Shown: positions 1 to 8,864 of the stretch, one piece after another
Layout: each line of letters begins with the position of its first letter
Position numbering within the stretch: position 1 is the first letter of the stretch
Assembly (NCBI GenBank): GCA_001839685.1
Contig: MLAK01000840.1
Location: forward strand, 1 to 25,228
Length of the DNA stretch: 25,228 nt
Direction of reading: 5' to 3'
Source of the DNA: Tritrichomonas foetus
Lineage: Eukaryota > Parabasalia > Tritrichomonadida > Tritrichomonadidae
Position numbers and translations under genes: made by a program
Notes under the pieces: generated by a model
What the model saw: the letters and a program-made list of their open reading frames with translations, nothing else
What the model was told of the DNA's origin: nothing
The model's database searches: none

Positions 1-133
1 TTTTTCATTCGTTGGTTTCATTTCTGGATATTTATAGGGGGTGGTAATGACTCAAACATAATATATTGCATTACAATTCATCAGTTCATCTTTTGTTAAA
101 TTAGAAAACTGATGAATTGAGTTATATGTAAAG

Positions 134-214
134 GCAGTTATTTCTTGGGAAGTATGAATAAATGAATTTCTCTACTAAATGTTCTTTTATGCAAATGCAG
201 TTATTTCTTGGGAA
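134..214. repeat. 18-bp direct repeat pair
   Basis: The string gcagttatttcttgggaa occurs at 134-151 and again at 197-214, separated by 45 bp of unrelated A+T-rich sequence. No function is apparent. Confidence 0.6.
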
Positions 215-926
215 AAAAATCATTGTTTATTGATAAAGCAGATTACAAAATCAATTATCTTCTCGTGCTATATCTTTGGGTGTTTGATGAGATATGAATG
301 CTTATCTACATTACAAAAAGAAAATATATTTCATAAACCTGAATGTTCTATAATATCATACCTGTGTAATTTTAAAGATCATGAAGAATCGTATATGTTA
401 TTGTCTTAATCATCCTAAATGGAAATTATTATGGTGATATGTAAACATATTGAACACAAATATCACTGAGCATTCCAATAAAGTCAATTGAGACAGTTTT
501 TTGGGTAACAGCATTGATTCCATTACATTGAGTGATCTTTTATATTGTCAAACTTTATCATGGAATCATCTGAGGCGAGAACCTCTATTCTAGTATTTAA
601 ATGCCCAAATATCATTGAGATATATTTTTGATAAATTCATCAAGCTCATCTGTTCGAATGCATTCGAATACAATACTATTTTGATGACTATTCTCATTTG
701 ATGAAAACCATTTGTATTCATTGTTGAAATATTGTTGTCTTGTGCAGAAAAACCAAAAACACTTCTCATTTTAGCAAAAATGTAATTTTCTAATTTTCAT
801 CTTTTCCTTTAGTTTGTGGTGGTAAAAAAAAGAAAAAAGAAAGTGTCACTACAAATATTTCTATTTTCTTTTTCACTTTCAGTTAACTGAATACTGAGAA
901 AAATATAAGCAATTTCGTTATCTCGT

Positions 927-966
927 AAATGAAATCATCATCACATAAATGAAATCATCATCACAC
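927..966. repeat. 20-bp tandem duplication
   Basis: Two adjacent copies of aaatgaaatcatcatcacat, differing by one base (cata versus caca), followed by the start of a third partial unit. A simple-sequence-like spacer repeat. Confidence 0.7.
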
Positions 967-1114
967 AAATGAAATTCAATTGAATAAGTAATTTTCAAGA
1001 AAGATTTTCTATTCCACAAATCTTACAGAATTCCTATTCATTTGTAACAAAAAATTTTTCAGAAAAATATAAAAAAGAAAGCATCAAGTAATTTAATGAA
1101 AATGACTCAAACGT

Positions 1115-1795
1115 TTAGTGCTTGGAGAAGTATTCCTTGGACTTCTTTGGATCTGGCTTGATTGTGTCAGCTCCCTCGTGCCATTGGGCTGGGCAGACTT
1201 CGCCGTGTTCGCGGGCGAATTGGTAGCCCTTGACGAGACGGAGGACTTCATCGATGTTACGTCCGACGTCTGGGTGGTTCATGCTGATGTGGCGAACGAT
1301 GCCATCTGGGTCGATAATGGCTGTGCCACGGAGGGTGTGTCCGGCATCGCACATGTAGAATCCGTATTTCTTGGAGACCTTAGCGCCGAGATCGCCGATA
1401 AGTGGGTATTGGATGTTTCCAAGACCTCCTTCCTTGCGTGGTGTTCCGATCCAGGCGAGGTGGGAGAAGACTTAGTCGACGGAGAGACCGACAACTTCGC
1501 AGTTGATCTTCTTGAATTGGTCGTATTGTTCTGAGAATTGGATGATTTCTGTTGGGCAGACGAATGTGAAGTCGAGTGGGTAGCTGAAGAGAACGAGCCA
1601 CTTTCCTTTGAATTGGGAAAGTTCGACATCAGCGAATTCGAGGGATGGAAGGACGGCTTGGGCCTTGAAATCTGGGGCTGGTTGACCAACGCGGGCTGGT
1701 TGGTGGCAGACGCATTGTCCGCCACGGCGGCATGGGCAGTCAGCTGGGCACTTGCAGTCTGGTCCGCATGGGCATGGTGGGGGGCAGCAGCTCAT
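1115..1795 (-). pseudogene. 2-Cys peroxiredoxin with Cys-rich N-terminal extension, one in-frame stop
   Basis: A typical 2-Cys peroxiredoxin (thioredoxin peroxidase), which reduces H2O2 and organic peroxides through a peroxidatic and a resolving Cys; likely cytosolic. The frame is 226 codons plus stop. C80 in FTFVCPTE is the peroxidatic Cys and C200 in GEVCPAQW the resolving Cys. The GGLG motif (about residue 127) and a C-terminal YF motif (KEYFSKH) are both present; together they mark hyperoxidation-sensitive eukaryotic peroxiredoxins. Residues 1-30 carry ten Cys as CC, CxC and CxxxC spacings, resembling a metallothionein, fused ahead of a normal-length enzyme. Codon 108 is TAA (1472-1474) where the family almost always has Ser after SVD; the frame is unchanged on both sides. 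Codons otherwise favour C-ending third positions, typical of a highly expressed gene. The TAA could be a sequencing error, a polymorphism or a young pseudogene. Family assignment is very secure; the broken status is less so. Confidence 0.9.
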
Positions 1796-1808
1796 TTTGT
1801 TTTAGAAA

Positions 1809-1818
1809 AGTGAAGTGA
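1809..1818 (-). promoter_or_regulatory. Tandem Inr motifs of the peroxiredoxin gene
   Basis: On the minus strand two overlapping TCACT motifs match the trichomonad initiator TCA(+1)Py(T/A). Their +1 A positions fall 16 and 21 nt upstream of the ATG at 1795, the usual leader length in trichomonads. They overlap a 16-bp palindrome (GTGAAGT-GA-ACTTCAC, 1810-1825). Assignment rests on motif and spacing only. Confidence 0.55.
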
Positions 1819-2111
1819 ACTTCACGCGAATTTTTTTGAATCAACTATCATTTAACTTTTGTATTAACTATTGAATTAATAGTGCTGTGAGTTTATCAAG
1901 TTATTTTTAACCTATGAAATGACCATAAACAGTTTTATACAATTTTTTTTCTGCGATTACTTTTTTTTTCAATACAAATAAAAAATATTTTGAATATAAT
2001 CAGATGTATACAAACCAAATAGTCTTAACGTACGAAATCACTCAAATGATCCTTATCATCAGTATTACTTAATACCATCAGTCAAAAATCAAAACCCAAA
2101 TAGCTAAAAGA

Positions 2112-2210
2112 ATGACGAAAATTTCCCTTATCGCAAACTTCGCAAATGGTCGAATTCACAAATATTTCGAAAATGATTCTGAAGAAGCTATTGTTTCAGT
2201 TTTCGGGTGA
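2112..2210 (+). CDS. Short ORF at the 5' end of the transposon-like element
   Basis: A 32-codon ATG-initiated frame beginning MTKISLIANFANG and ending in SVFG, with ordinary protein-like composition. An identical frame sits at 16841-16939 in the second element copy. It may be the remnant first part of a lost transposase or cargo gene, or simply chance. No family recognised. Confidence 0.25.
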   Translation: MTKISLIANFANGRIHKYFENDSEEAIVSVFG

Positions 2211-2531
2211 ACAGCTTTCAGTCAATTGTTAAATCTATATTTTATAGTTATGAGCCATATTTATTCATAGTTTTGAAATTTTGCAACAATTAAACCGAAA
2301 AAAGAGCGATTTTGGAGAAAGCCTAAAAAAAAATTGTGAGAAGCTTTTTTTCCAAGAATCATAAAGATTATAACACTGCTTCCCATAATTCTATTTACAC
2401 TTCTTCTATCGATTTTTAATTAAAAATCGCGAAAATTTTGATAGTTTTAACTCAGTGATGTTGAATTCATTCAATTTCCATTTGACAAATATGAATGTAT
2501 TGAAATCTTTTCTGTCATAAAATTTTTGTAT

Positions 2532-2792
2532 ATGAAGAAAATAGACTGGCAGTCCTCAACAGCACATTCTCAAGCAGGGATACAGATACAACGATTGAAA
2601 GACCAAATCAAGAAAAATGGAATCCAATATGTTTTTTTCCAGACTCGATGCCAAGTGAATTTTCTGATGACTCGCCAATTAGATGGCAAAACATTCGTAA
2701 TCTTCTCATTGATGCCTAAATTTTTTTTATTTATATCAAAATTATTAATATTTTTTTTATACTTCATTTTTGTATTTTGGAAAACATTATAA
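2532..2792 (+). CDS. 86-codon ORF inside the transposon-like element
   Basis: The first ATG (2532) begins MKKIDWQSS; the distal third is F/I/L-rich because it reads through poly-T tracts. It is conserved in copy 2 only because the copies are nearly identical. A different frame over the same stretch (2504-2719, ending IRNLLIDA then TAA) looks more like real protein, which argues against this ORF being the functional frame. Listed as a weak candidate; no function can be assigned. Confidence 0.15.
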   Translation: MKKIDWQSSTAHSQAGIQIQRLKDQIKKNGIQYVFFQTRCQVNFLMTRQLDGKTFVIFSLMPKFFLFISKLLIFFLYFIFVFWKTL

Positions 2793-3105
2793 TTTTCGAT
2801 TGAGGGTCATATGATAATAAAAAGCACGATTTATGATAAGAAATAATCAAGATATTAATGCTATAAAATCACTTTTTATCTCAATAATTCTCAGAAATTT
2901 CTGTTGGGTTTATTTTTTTCTCACAATTTTTTTTTGGATTTGGTTTTCTCTGTATCTTGATTTTTAAATTATAATATTTATATATTATTAATAGGATTAC
3001 AATTAAATAATATTTAGATGACAATAATATCAACAATTATTCATTTAGATCTCTCAATAGTCTTCTACATCTAGAGCTAGTTAGTTTGTATACATCTATA
3101 TAATC

Positions 3106-3246
3106 TTTGGTTTTGTGAATAGAAAAAATAATTTGCTCAGAAAGATGAAATGTAGTGGTCACTTCACTCAATTCAGCGTTTCGGATTCCAACAAAAAGTT
3201 CGATGATATCACTTATGAAAAAGTGGGAACTTGACGAAAAAAACAC
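3106..3246 (-). pseudogene. Possible gene remnant cut by element copy 1
   Basis: A minus-strand open frame reads like protein (for example SDIIELFVGIRNAELSEV) but has no in-frame ATG; it is preceded by TGA. It runs to the edge of the element. If the element and one 8-bp duplication are removed, the frame continues a few residues past 2001 to a TGA. It may be the tail of an old gene. No family recognised; chance is possible. Confidence 0.2.
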
Positions 3247-3405
3247 TCAAAAGAATTCATAAAGTCATTTTACTCGAAAAACTGACATTTTATCGTTTTC
3301 AATTCAATCTTTATCATTTTTACAATCGGACTGTTATCGTCTTTTTTTCATATCATCTCTTGATTTTGCGTCTCTCTTTTCTTTCCTAAATAATATTTCA
3401 TGAAA

Positions 3406-6400
3406 TTACCATTCTTTTGGAACACCTAGAATTGTAACTTTTGGTGGAGGATTCCTTCTCCGATTTTGGAGGGGATGAGTAAGTAACGAATAAGAAATTT
3501 TTCCGCTTGAAGTATTTGGTAATGTGTAAGGTAAATCATTTCCATTATATATGTTATCAATCTCATTTCTTTTCAATGGACTTAATACGACCAATGGTGG
3601 TGGAGGAGAAGCGATTGTATTTTTAGAGAAAACCATCACATCTTCAATTTCAGAAACACGAATCGAATATTCATGAGTTTCATTAACATTTTCTTCATTT
3701 CGACTTTCATTGAAATCAATAATACTTGGATAGTCAGGGAAGTTTGTTGAAGATTCGAGTTCACTAGGACTTGGAATTTCGAAGATTTCATCAACAAGTT
3801 TTACTATTCTATTCATCGATGCATTCAATTTGTTGGCGCCAGGAATTCTAATCATAGGCGTATTGATTTTTCCTGCAGCAGATTCGAAAATTGGCTTTCG
3901 TGATTTCCCTTGAATGATGTGTACTTCAACAGGCTTTCCTGCTTTTACAAGCTCGCTTGTTTGTTTGATTTGCATTGGCTGTCTTCCAGAACTCAAATTT
4001 ATGCTGTCACAAATTTCATCTCGATTTATAAATTGATCAGATGGTGATTTGTCTGGATTCTGATTTTGATTTGTATTTAAATCAAAGTATTCTTGTGATC
4101 TGTTTTTATTTGGACTTAATAAACCTAATTCATGATTTCCAACTTCTTGTTCTAGTATTTGTTCATCTTCTTTATTTTGTTGTTGTTGTTGTTGTTCATT
4201 TGTGAAGGTTTGATGAACGATATTAGTTTCTTGTGATATATTATTTTGTGTAAGTGTTGTGAAAGTAGTTGTAGTTGTTGTAGAAGATGTGATTGATGAT
4301 GTCATTATAGGTGGAGGTGGAGCTGTAAGAATAGGAGGTGGAATACTTATTTTTTCTGACACAGAAATATGAGCAACATTACTTTGTTTTTGTTCCGTGA
4401 AAGTATCGATTGGGTTTTGTATAACAATTTGTGGAAGTGGATTAACAGAAATTTCTTCAGGTGATGGTTGTGCTTGTGCTTGAGGAGTAATTAAAAGAAT
4501 TGGCGGTGAGGATGATGAAGGAATGAGCGGTTTCAGTTCATTTGGATTTGTTAGAGGTAATGTTTCATTCTTTGGAATAGCTTGAAGAGAGTTGATTTGA
4601 CTGCTGTTTGGTGAAGTTAATAATGGAATTTCTTCTTTAGGAACAGGCGGATTTCCCATCGGTGATAGATTTGGTGGTTGTGGCTGTGGAGGAAGAGGTT
4701 GAGCATTTTGATTTGATGATTCAGAAAATACAACAGGAATTGTTAATTTCTCGGGTGTAGCCTTTTCTTGATTTTGAGAAGAATTACATGGTGATTGATT
4801 GTCTCTGTGAATGATTGAGGAAATTGCATTTTCTTCTTTATCTGAAACTGGCGGATCAATTAAAGGAAGATGATTTGGAGGCTTATATTGATCAGATTCA
4901 TCTTTTGTTTGTTCAACAATTGTAGTTTGTTCAGTGATTGTAGTTTGTTCAACAATTGTAGTTTGTTCAGCGATTGTAGTTTGTTTAACAGTTGAATTTT
5001 GATTAAAAATTGTTTGATTTGTTGAGTTTAAACCAGAGGATTTTGGTGACAAAGGTGGGCGTGGTATGGTTTGTTGTTGAACAGAGGATGGAGGAACATT
5101 TTGGTGATTAACAGCACTATTAATCTGTTCAAATAAAAGAATTTCATTTCCTTCTTCCTCCTCTTCATCATAAGGAAGTGGTGGAATGATTTCCAATGGA
5201 ATTTGCGGTGGTGCAATTAAAAATTGATCCAAAAGACTCGTGTCTTCTTCATCAACAAAATTAGGATATTTGGCTTTGTAAGAATTTGTTCTTTCTCTTG
5301 TTTTGGGTGTAGTTATTGAATCTCTTCTTTCTTTCTTTTTAATAAACATTGAATTTTTACGCTCTCTTCCAGTCATGATGCTACTATTACTACTATAATT
5401 ATTTTCGTTAGAACTATAAGTACTTATATTATTGTCATTGTTGCTGATATTACTTTGAGAAGAGTTAGTTAGTGAATTATTTGTTGTGTAAGCATTGTTT
5501 TCGGCAATGATTGAATGATTCATTAAATCAGATATTTGAGTATTATCCATATATAATCCTTTAGCACCGATAGAATTTCTTATGCCGTATGATTTACTAT
5601 TAGAGAAACTATCAGAATTAACAAAAGTAGGCGTGAATGCATTTGGTGGAATTAAAGGATGTTGTAAATTTGCCATTTGTACTTCAGCTAAACTATTAAA
5701 GCTTGTCATATTTTGAGCATCTTTCATTCTTTTTTCTGTTTCACGTTGATATGGAGAAAAGAATGCGTTGCTTACAGGTAATGGTGAAATTCCATATAAA
5801 TCATAGGGTTCAACATCAAAGTAAGCTGTTGGATATTTTGCAGAAAAATCAAGTAAATCCTCTGTGCTGAATGTGTCAGAATCATTGGTAAAAAAGTTTG
5901 CTCGAATATTAGCTGTAATAGAATTTTGTCTTGTTCGAATTAACTGTCTAAATTCATTAAATTGCTGAAATTGGGAAAGTGCCTCAAGATTCTGACCAAA
6001 TAATCGAACAATATCGGAATATGGTTTTCCAATTGCTGCAATATCAATTTTTACAAGATTTTCATAAAACTCGAAGAATTTATTGTCATGATTAATACTT
6101 GAACCATCACAAGAAATGTCAAGGACTTTTGAATTCATTTTGACATAATTAAGAAGTTCTTGTGCATCATCTTCAGTCATCATTTGGTTATTCAAACTGA
6201 TAAAAACTAATGTTTCAATTGATTTTAGAATTGGAATTAATTGTTTAAAAATACCAGAAAAATTATTTTCGTTATTACCATCAAGGGAAAGACCGAGTAA
6301 TCTCTTTTTAGGTAAAAATGTAACAAATAATCTGAGGTCAGAGAGAGACATTCCACCAAAAATTCGATTAATTGAAAGAAAACGAACGTTGGTTTGCCAA

Positions 6401-7944
6401 ATAAAATAATTAGTGAATGATTGAATGACATTCATATCAATTTTATTATCACTCCAATCTAATTCCCTCAAACATCGAATAGGTTGATTCAGATTACTTA
6501 AAGATTGATAAAATAGATACCAATCTTGATCAGACATTTGAATATCAGATAAATTTAGAGACATTGGTGAAAAATGCCCGGATAAAATGGTTAAAAGATT
6601 CGTCAAAGAAGTAAATGTAAAAATACTTCCAGAAAAGTTCAAAAAATGAATACTCGGTGGTAAAATTAGTTCTTTGGAAACTTCTATTAAGTTTTGATTC
6701 ATTAAATCTAATTCAACTAACACATCATTAGATAAAAATTGTAATATGTTTATGCAGGTAGGGTTTTTCCAATTGGATACTGATAATTTATTACAAAATC
6801 TACAATGTTGAAACATAATAGAAATAAATTCCAAAATTTTTTCTGGTGATGCAGATTTGACATCATTTAAATCAATTCCATTGCATTCAAAAACTTCAAC
6901 AGTTCTAAGAGATCGAGATTTTCTAACACTATTGATTAATGTTTCAACAACAGAAAAAGAAATTACAATTGAATCTAAAGAAAATTTCTGAAAATCTCCA
7001 GAAAAATTAAATAATTCAGTAAGAAAACTATTAAATGTATTATCATCAAAATTACAATCTCGAATAGTAAATGAAACAGGTGAATTTGCCTTAATTTCAT
7101 CTATTTTTAGAGATTCCGGATCTAATGTTGAATAACCTTCTAAAACAATAGTATTAATTTTTTGTGATTTCAAAAACTTGTGAATGTATCGACAAACAGC
7201 CATTGGTGCGAATGATTTGAAAATAACAGTATTTATGTTGCTCATTGAAACAATTGGTCTCACGAAACTTTTCAAATTAGAAATCTCGTAATTTCTTCTT
7301 TGGTCAAGAACAAGGGTTTGACTTTGCAATCGGTCTATTTTTCTCAGTAATTCAACGACAGGTTCACTCGGTCTCAATTCCCTCGCCAAGCAACTGCAGA
7401 CATAATAAATACTTAAAATACTTTCATTTGAAATCCTTGAGCTACCCGACAAAGTCAAAAAATTTTGGGGGGTTTTCATGTTCTCAACAATTGCTTTTAC
7501 ACTGGTTCCATTTAATGCCTTAACATTTTCAACAGGTGTAGGAAAACTTGTGAATTGTAGCTTTGGCAATTCTGGCAAAACCTCACAAAAAATTTCATGA
7601 GCAAATTTTACATTGGAAAGAAGTATATCTGAATGGTCGCACATAAAAAACGTATTGCCATGTTTCATAGAAATGATGTCACGCCTTTTTTGGTCAACCC
7701 ATCGAATTTCATTTATATCGAATATTGAAATAAAGTCTTTCAAATCGGTGAGCCGTCGTAACTTCTTAGATCGAAAGAAATAAATGCCTGCCATATTTGC
7801 CAGAATGAAGCAACTCTTTGTTTTTCCTTTGGAATTTGGCATCAGCCCGTTTTCGGCAAAAAAGAAAGGAACTGATGAAAAGCCGTGACTCGTCAAGTCG
7901 ACCTGTCTGATGATGTTTTCTTTGATTGATTTGTCGAATTCCAT
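3406..7944 (-). CDS. PH-like / leucine-rich-repeat / proline-rich protein (CARMIL-like layout)
   Basis: 1512 residues, intronless. Residues 1-125 resemble a PH-like fold (strand-rich, with a FFRSKKLRRL segment). About 225-690 are degenerate leucine-rich repeats of the ribonuclease-inhibitor/CARMIL type (for example LRELDWSDNKIDMNVIQSF, LLGLSLDGNN). From about 730 to the end the chain is disordered: N/S-rich near 822-851, TTI[VAT]EQ repeats at 983-1012, proline runs with PPPP near 1205-1212 and a Gln run near 1250-1257. The tail L1488-x-H1490-x(4)-R1495 followed by a basic and proline stretch resembles the capping-protein-interaction motif of CARMILs. By analogy it could regulate actin capping at the cortex and bind profilin or SH3 domains through its prolines; this is inference from architecture. 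The start MEFDKSIKENI is supported by an Inr 23 nt upstream. Large LRR families in trichomonads make the exact orthologue uncertain. Confidence 0.8.
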   Translation of the reverse strand: MEFDKSIKENIIRQVDLTSHGFSSVPFFFAENGLMPNSKGKTKSCFILANMAGIYFFRSKKLRRLTDLKDFISIFDINEIRWVDQKRRDIISMKHGNTFFMCDHSDILLSNVKFAHEIFCEVLPELPKLQFTSFPTPVENVKALNGTSVKAIVENMKTPQNFLTLSGSSRISNESILSIYYVCSCLARELRPSEPVVELLRKIDRLQSQTLVLDQRRNYEISNLKSFVRPIVSMSNINTVIFKSFAPMAVCRYIHKFLKSQKINTIVLEGYSTLDPESLKIDEIKANSPVSFTIRDCNFDDNTFNSFLTELFNFSGDFQKFSLDSIVISFSVVETLINSVRKSRSLRTVEVFECNGIDLNDVKSASPEKILEFISIMFQHCRFCNKLSVSNWKNPTCINILQFLSNDVLVELDLMNQNLIEVSKELILPPSIHFLNFSGSIFTFTSLTNLLTILSGHFSPMSLNLSDIQMSDQDWYLFYQSLSNLNQPIRCLRELDWSDNKIDMNVIQSFTNYFIWQTNVRFLSINRIFGGMSLSDLRLFVTFLPKKRLLGLSLDGNNENNFSGIFKQLIPILKSIETLVFISLNNQMMTEDDAQELLNYVKMNSKVLDISCDGSSINHDNKFFEFYENLVKIDIAAIGKPYSDIVRLFGQNLEALSQFQQFNEFRQLIRTRQNSITANIRANFFTNDSDTFSTEDLLDFSAKYPTAYFDVEPYDLYGISPLPVSNAFFSPYQRETEKRMKDAQNMTSFNSLAEVQMANLQHPLIPPNAFTPTFVNSDSFSNSKSYGIRNSIGAKGLYMDNTQISDLMNHSIIAENNAYTTNNSLTNSSQSNISNNDNNISTYSSNENNYSSNSSIMTGRERKNSMFIKKKERRDSITTPKTRERTNSYKAKYPNFVDEEDTSLLDQFLIAPPQIPLEIIPPLPYDEEEEEGNEILLFEQINSAVNHQNVPPSSVQQQTIPRPPLSPKSSGLNSTNQTIFNQNSTVKQTTIAEQTTIVEQTTITEQTTIVEQTKDESDQYKPPNHLPLIDPPVSDKEENAISSIIHRDNQSPCNSSQNQEKATPEKLTIPVVFSESSNQNAQPLPPQPQPPNLSPMGNPPVPKEEIPLLTSPNSSQINSLQAIPKNETLPLTNPNELKPLIPSSSSPPILLITPQAQAQPSPEEISVNPLPQIVIQNPIDTFTEQKQSNVAHISVSEKISIPPPILTAPPPPIMTSSITSSTTTTTTFTTLTQNNISQETNIVHQTFTNEQQQQQQNKEDEQILEQEVGNHELGLLSPNKNRSQEYFDLNTNQNQNPDKSPSDQFINRDEICDSINLSSGRQPMQIKQTSELVKAGKPVEVHIIQGKSRKPIFESAAGKINTPMIRIPGANKLNASMNRIVKLVDEIFEIPSPSELESSTNFPDYPSIIDFNESRNEENVNETHEYSIRVSEIEDVMVFSKNTIASPPPPLVVLSPLKRNEIDNIYNGNDLPYTLPNTSSGKISYSLLTHPLQNRRRNPPPKVTILGVPKEW
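4908..4997 (-). repeat. 18-bp coding minisatellite (TTIxEQ repeat)
   Basis: Four good 18-bp units plus a degenerate fifth, plus-strand unit tttgttcaacaattgtag, encode TTI[V/A/T]EQ on the minus strand within the disordered tail of the LRR protein. The units keep frame, so copy number can change without disrupting the gene. Confidence 0.85.
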
Positions 7945-8864
7945 CTTGAAGCGGGATAAATTTTAATGAAAGTTAATTTTTAATAAAACTAGTTTACAAT
8001 ATAGATAGTTTTCTATGTTTAAATGGTTTGACTTATCCAATTGGTAACTGTTTATGAAATTTCAGTGACTTGAAATTCAGATTTTGAATAGAATAAATTG
8101 AAACGAATAACTCAAACCTCTTCAAAAGGTTTCTAATTATCTGAATGAAGTGAACTAACCAATTATACGCTGAAATATTGAAATAAAATATTGCACTCCT
8201 CACTTTGTGAAAAACTGGTTTTTTCTCATAATTTTTGAAATACCAATTCACCTTTTCTGAAGAACGAGTTTAATGTTTGAATGAATCTCAAAAAGCTGGT
8301 ATCATTGAAATATCTTACATTATGATATTGCGTTTAGAAAATGGTTTTCACATAATGTTTTTGTTTGATATTATTAATCATTTTTAATACTAAACATATT
8401 TTCTTATGAAATCTTTTATTTAATTTATGTGGATCAAAGAAACCAAAGATTTATGACTCTTTTTTTTCAATACCATAGTGAAATTTCAAAACTTGTATCA
8501 ATCACGTCTTAAACCTTTCCGAAAAAGTTCACATTTGCTGTAAAGATATCTTTCCCAGAAAAATCAAACTTCATCTATTTCACATAACATCGATCAATTA
8601 GAAAGTATATATAGAATTTTACAATAGAATCGATGAATTATTGTTTCTCATTTAAAATTAATATCACAAAATTGTGAAAAATGTTTTTCTTTTCCTTATC
8701 GCGTTTTAGTTTTTTAGTGATTGGATAAAACGATGAAAAAACACAAATTTTATATACAACATTTATTTGATTATTATGATATTTATATATGTTAAAAGGT
8801 GTACTTTCCGATTTGAATTCTATCAACTTTTTGAGACAGATTTTCTTACAATTAATTCATGATG
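7945..8864. other. Spacer between the LRR and cyclase genes
   Basis: About 920 bp of A+T-rich sequence containing the LRR promoter at its left end and the cyclase 3' flank at its right. Small frames on the minus strand (8033-8251, 8638-8826) have no domain signature and look like chance openings. No RNA gene or repeat seen. Confidence 0.6.
7965..7969 (-). promoter_or_regulatory. Inr motif of the LRR gene
   Basis: Minus-strand TTTCATTAAAA contains TCATT, matching the trichomonad initiator; its +1 A lies 23 nt upstream of the ATG at 7944. This supports the chosen start. Motif and spacing only. Confidence 0.45.

Larger units (their letters stand above)
1..1114. other. A+T-rich spacer, no convincing gene
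   Basis: No supported coding region. The longest open stretch (179-409, +) encodes a 76-residue string with no recognisable domain and no Inr-like start context. Two small repeats are visible: an 18-bp direct repeat at 134-151 and 197-214, and a tandem 20-bp pair at 927-966. The last part is the 3' flank of the minus-strand peroxiredoxin gene. Confidence 0.6.
2002..3097. mobile_element. 1096-bp non-autonomous DNA transposon-like element, copy 1 (8-bp TSD)
   Basis: The ends are inverted repeats starting AGATGTATACAAAC (14 bp exact, about 19 of 21 bp overall). Perfect 8-bp target duplications atataatc flank it at 1994-2001 and 3098-3105. A second copy of identical length lies at 16731-17826, about 98.5% identical by eye (roughly 16 substitutions), with its own different 8-bp duplication. 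That shows a mobile unit rather than a segmental duplication. There is no intact transposase. Inside are short open frames that look like coding leftovers (2112-2210; 2504-2719 without an early ATG; 2532-2792). An 8-bp duplication suits hAT, P or some Mutator-like elements, but the terminal bases do not settle the superfamily. Confidence 0.85.

Noticed and set aside
179..409. 76-residue ORF near the left edge
   Set aside because: Composition is that of random A+T-rich DNA; no homology motif and no Inr near the ATG.
1118..1813. Long plus-strand ORFs (1118-1534 and 1538-1813) opposite the peroxiredoxin
   Set aside because: They are antisense shadows of a GC-biased coding region; the minus-strand protein has clear family motifs and these have none.
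2002..3097. The 1096-bp repeat as a solo LTR or a segmental duplication
   Set aside because: Ends are inverted repeats, not TG...CA, and each copy has a different 8-bp flank duplication, which a segmental duplication would not produce.
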